From positions 1,116,001 through 1,180,000 of the forward strand of contig NZ_CP007451.1 of NCBI RefSeq assembly GCF_000626635.1: a stretch of DNA of 64,000 nt. The letters are read 5' to 3'. The DNA is from Draconibacterium orientale. GTDB taxonomy: Bacteria; Bacteroidota; Bacteroidia; Bacteroidales; Prolixibacteraceae. Positions 63,077 through 64,000 of the stretch are shown piece after piece. The notes beneath the pieces are model-generated. The model had not been told where the DNA came from. It searched no databases and saw only the letters and a program-made list of their open reading frames with translations. The first letter of the stretch is position 1. Every line of letters starts with the position of its first letter. A program made the translations under genes and the position numbers.

Positions 63077-64000
63077 ATGGATTCAATTGCTTTTTGGGAC
63101 AAGGTTGGCATCTCCGTACGTGCACGCAAAATTCTTCAGAAATTATTGGCCGAGAATCCGGTGCTTGAAAAGATCATCAGAAATGCCAACAATGTTGTTG
63201 AAATTCATGAAGCGTTACGCAATTGGGTTTTGCCGGTTTTAAAACGCAATCCGGCTGCCGAAAGTTACTACCTCGGAACCTCTACCGACGAAGAACTGGC
63301 CGAAAAACTAAGCTGGCAGGATTTCGCAGCAATCCGCATCCTGGATTATATCGACAATGCAGGCAAGGAATTTCCCGACCAGAATATTGGCGGCCAACTG
63401 GCACAAACCAACCCGTTTAAAATGCTGTGGCTGGCCACGCACAAAGGAACCAGCGGTGCCGAACCCGCTTTTTTCGAAGATATGCTGCAGCTGTTTCGGC
63501 AGCTAAACGACACACAAATTCGAACACATCCCACAAAAAGCCAGGTAGAAAACTGGATGAAAAAATATCCTTCAGGACTTGATCCGGTGGTAGAAAATCT
63601 GCGACAAGAAAATAAAAAGCGGATTATCCGGATTTTGATCGAGAAAATCGATTGTGGCGATATCTCCAGTCATAAATATTCTTTTGAACCGGGGTTAAGT
63701 TTCGCCGAAAAAGAAAAGTTGATGAACCAGTGGTGGCTCGACAGTAATTTTCATTTGCGCTTTGCCATTCGTTCGCCTGAATTGCTGAACGAAATGCTCG
63801 ACTACACGCTTACCGAAGAAACGATGAAAGTGCTGAAAAAGGCACGCAGAAAAGGCATTCCGTTTTTTGTAAATCCGTATTACCTGTCGCTGTTAAATTC
63901 GTACATCCCCGATTACGTGGTGGGTGCCGACATGGCCATTCGTTGTTATGTAATTTACAGCAAACAGCTGGTGGAGGAGTTCGGAAAAATTGTTGCCTGG
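63077..64000 (+). CDS. KamA-family radical SAM protein, 5' part (runs off the window)
   Basis: An ATG at 63077 opens 308 codons with no stop before the window ends. The N-terminus MDSIAFWDKVGISV is followed by a helical region (MDSIAF to about residue 190) and then by RKGIPFFVNPYYLSLLNSYIPDYV and AIRCYVIYSKQLVEEFGKIVAW near the end. The latter block matches the segment that precedes the radical SAM core in Bacteroidota KamA-like (lysine 2,3-aminomutase family) proteins. The CxxxCxxC motif is not in the window, so this rests on the partial similarity. It diverges from era. Confidence 0.62.
   Translation, partial: MDSIAFWDKVGISVRARKILQKLLAENPVLEKIIRNANNVVEIHEALRNWVLPVLKRNPAAESYYLGTSTDEELAEKLSWQDFAAIRILDYIDNAGKEFPDQNIGGQLAQTNPFKMLWLATHKGTSGAEPAFFEDMLQLFRQLNDTQIRTHPTKSQVENWMKKYPSGLDPVVENLRQENKKRIIRILIEKIDCGDISSHKYSFEPGLSFAEKEKLMNQWWLDSNFHLRFAIRSPELLNEMLDYTLTEETMKVLKKARRKGIPFFVNPYYLSLLNSYIPDYVVGADMAIRCYVIYSKQLVEEFGKIVAW

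Overview
The window is a 64 kb piece of a Bacteroidota chromosome, most likely a Marinilabiliales/Prolixibacteraceae-type marine or sediment organism (lineage is an inference). The evidence is the recurring promoter -7 box TAnnTTTG, A-rich start regions without Shine-Dalgarno sites, Bacteroidota-type gene neighbourhoods (MutL next to two rhomboids, DUF4783 next to YihY, giant NtrY-like kinase next to a phosphoribosyltransferase), an IS1182-like element, and many hairpin-rich intergenic repeats. No tRNA, rRNA, CRISPR array or prophage was seen.

Layout: 1-3.5 kb holds a small Cys/Trp-rich protein, miaA, cutC and a secreted GH29 alpha-L-fucosidase. 3.5-4.7 kb is a gene-free mosaic of hairpins, a nine-unit minisatellite and a nested pair of non-autonomous mobile elements. 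4.7-8.2 kb holds a SulP anion transporter and a complete IS1182-like IS. 8.2-18 kb is the most interesting block: the three [FeFe]-hydrogenase maturases hydE, hydG and hydF, a TM1266-type regulator and aspA. Interleaved with them are a duplicated and decayed GxxExxY gene and an RprXY-like two-component system flanked by two paralogous secreted Lys/Cys-rich peptides. Both peptide genes carry the same 11-bp-period TTAAC direct repeat upstream. The hydrogenase subunits themselves are not in the window.

18-26.6 kb carries an SGNH lipoprotein, kynureninase, a hypothetical gene, an AraC-HTH/TM/TPR regulator whose reading frame contains an early stop, a small lipoprotein, and rpsO-pnp. 26.8-32.5 kb is a TetR-controlled efflux operon (TetR, TolC, HlyD, two ABC-2 permeases). 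32.5-36 kb has a Tat-signal sugar isomerase-like protein and a patatin/Omp85-barrel protein. 36-44 kb is an RND efflux operon with its own LytS/LytTR two-component pair and a small terminal ORF.

44-57 kb contains a GT2, a broken class III cyclase, an outer-membrane barrel protein, a lipoprotein, a phosphoribosyltransferase, the large NtrY-like kinase, rlmH, DUF4783, YihY, two rhomboids, mutL and a small membrane protein. 57-64 kb has a repeat-rich spacer, a GNAT-nitrilase fusion, corA, der, era and the 5' part of a KamA-family radical SAM gene that runs off the window.

The best candidate for an undescribed system is the hyd maturation island with a Cys-containing envelope sensor kinase and two secreted Cys/Lys-rich peptides that appear to share one operator.
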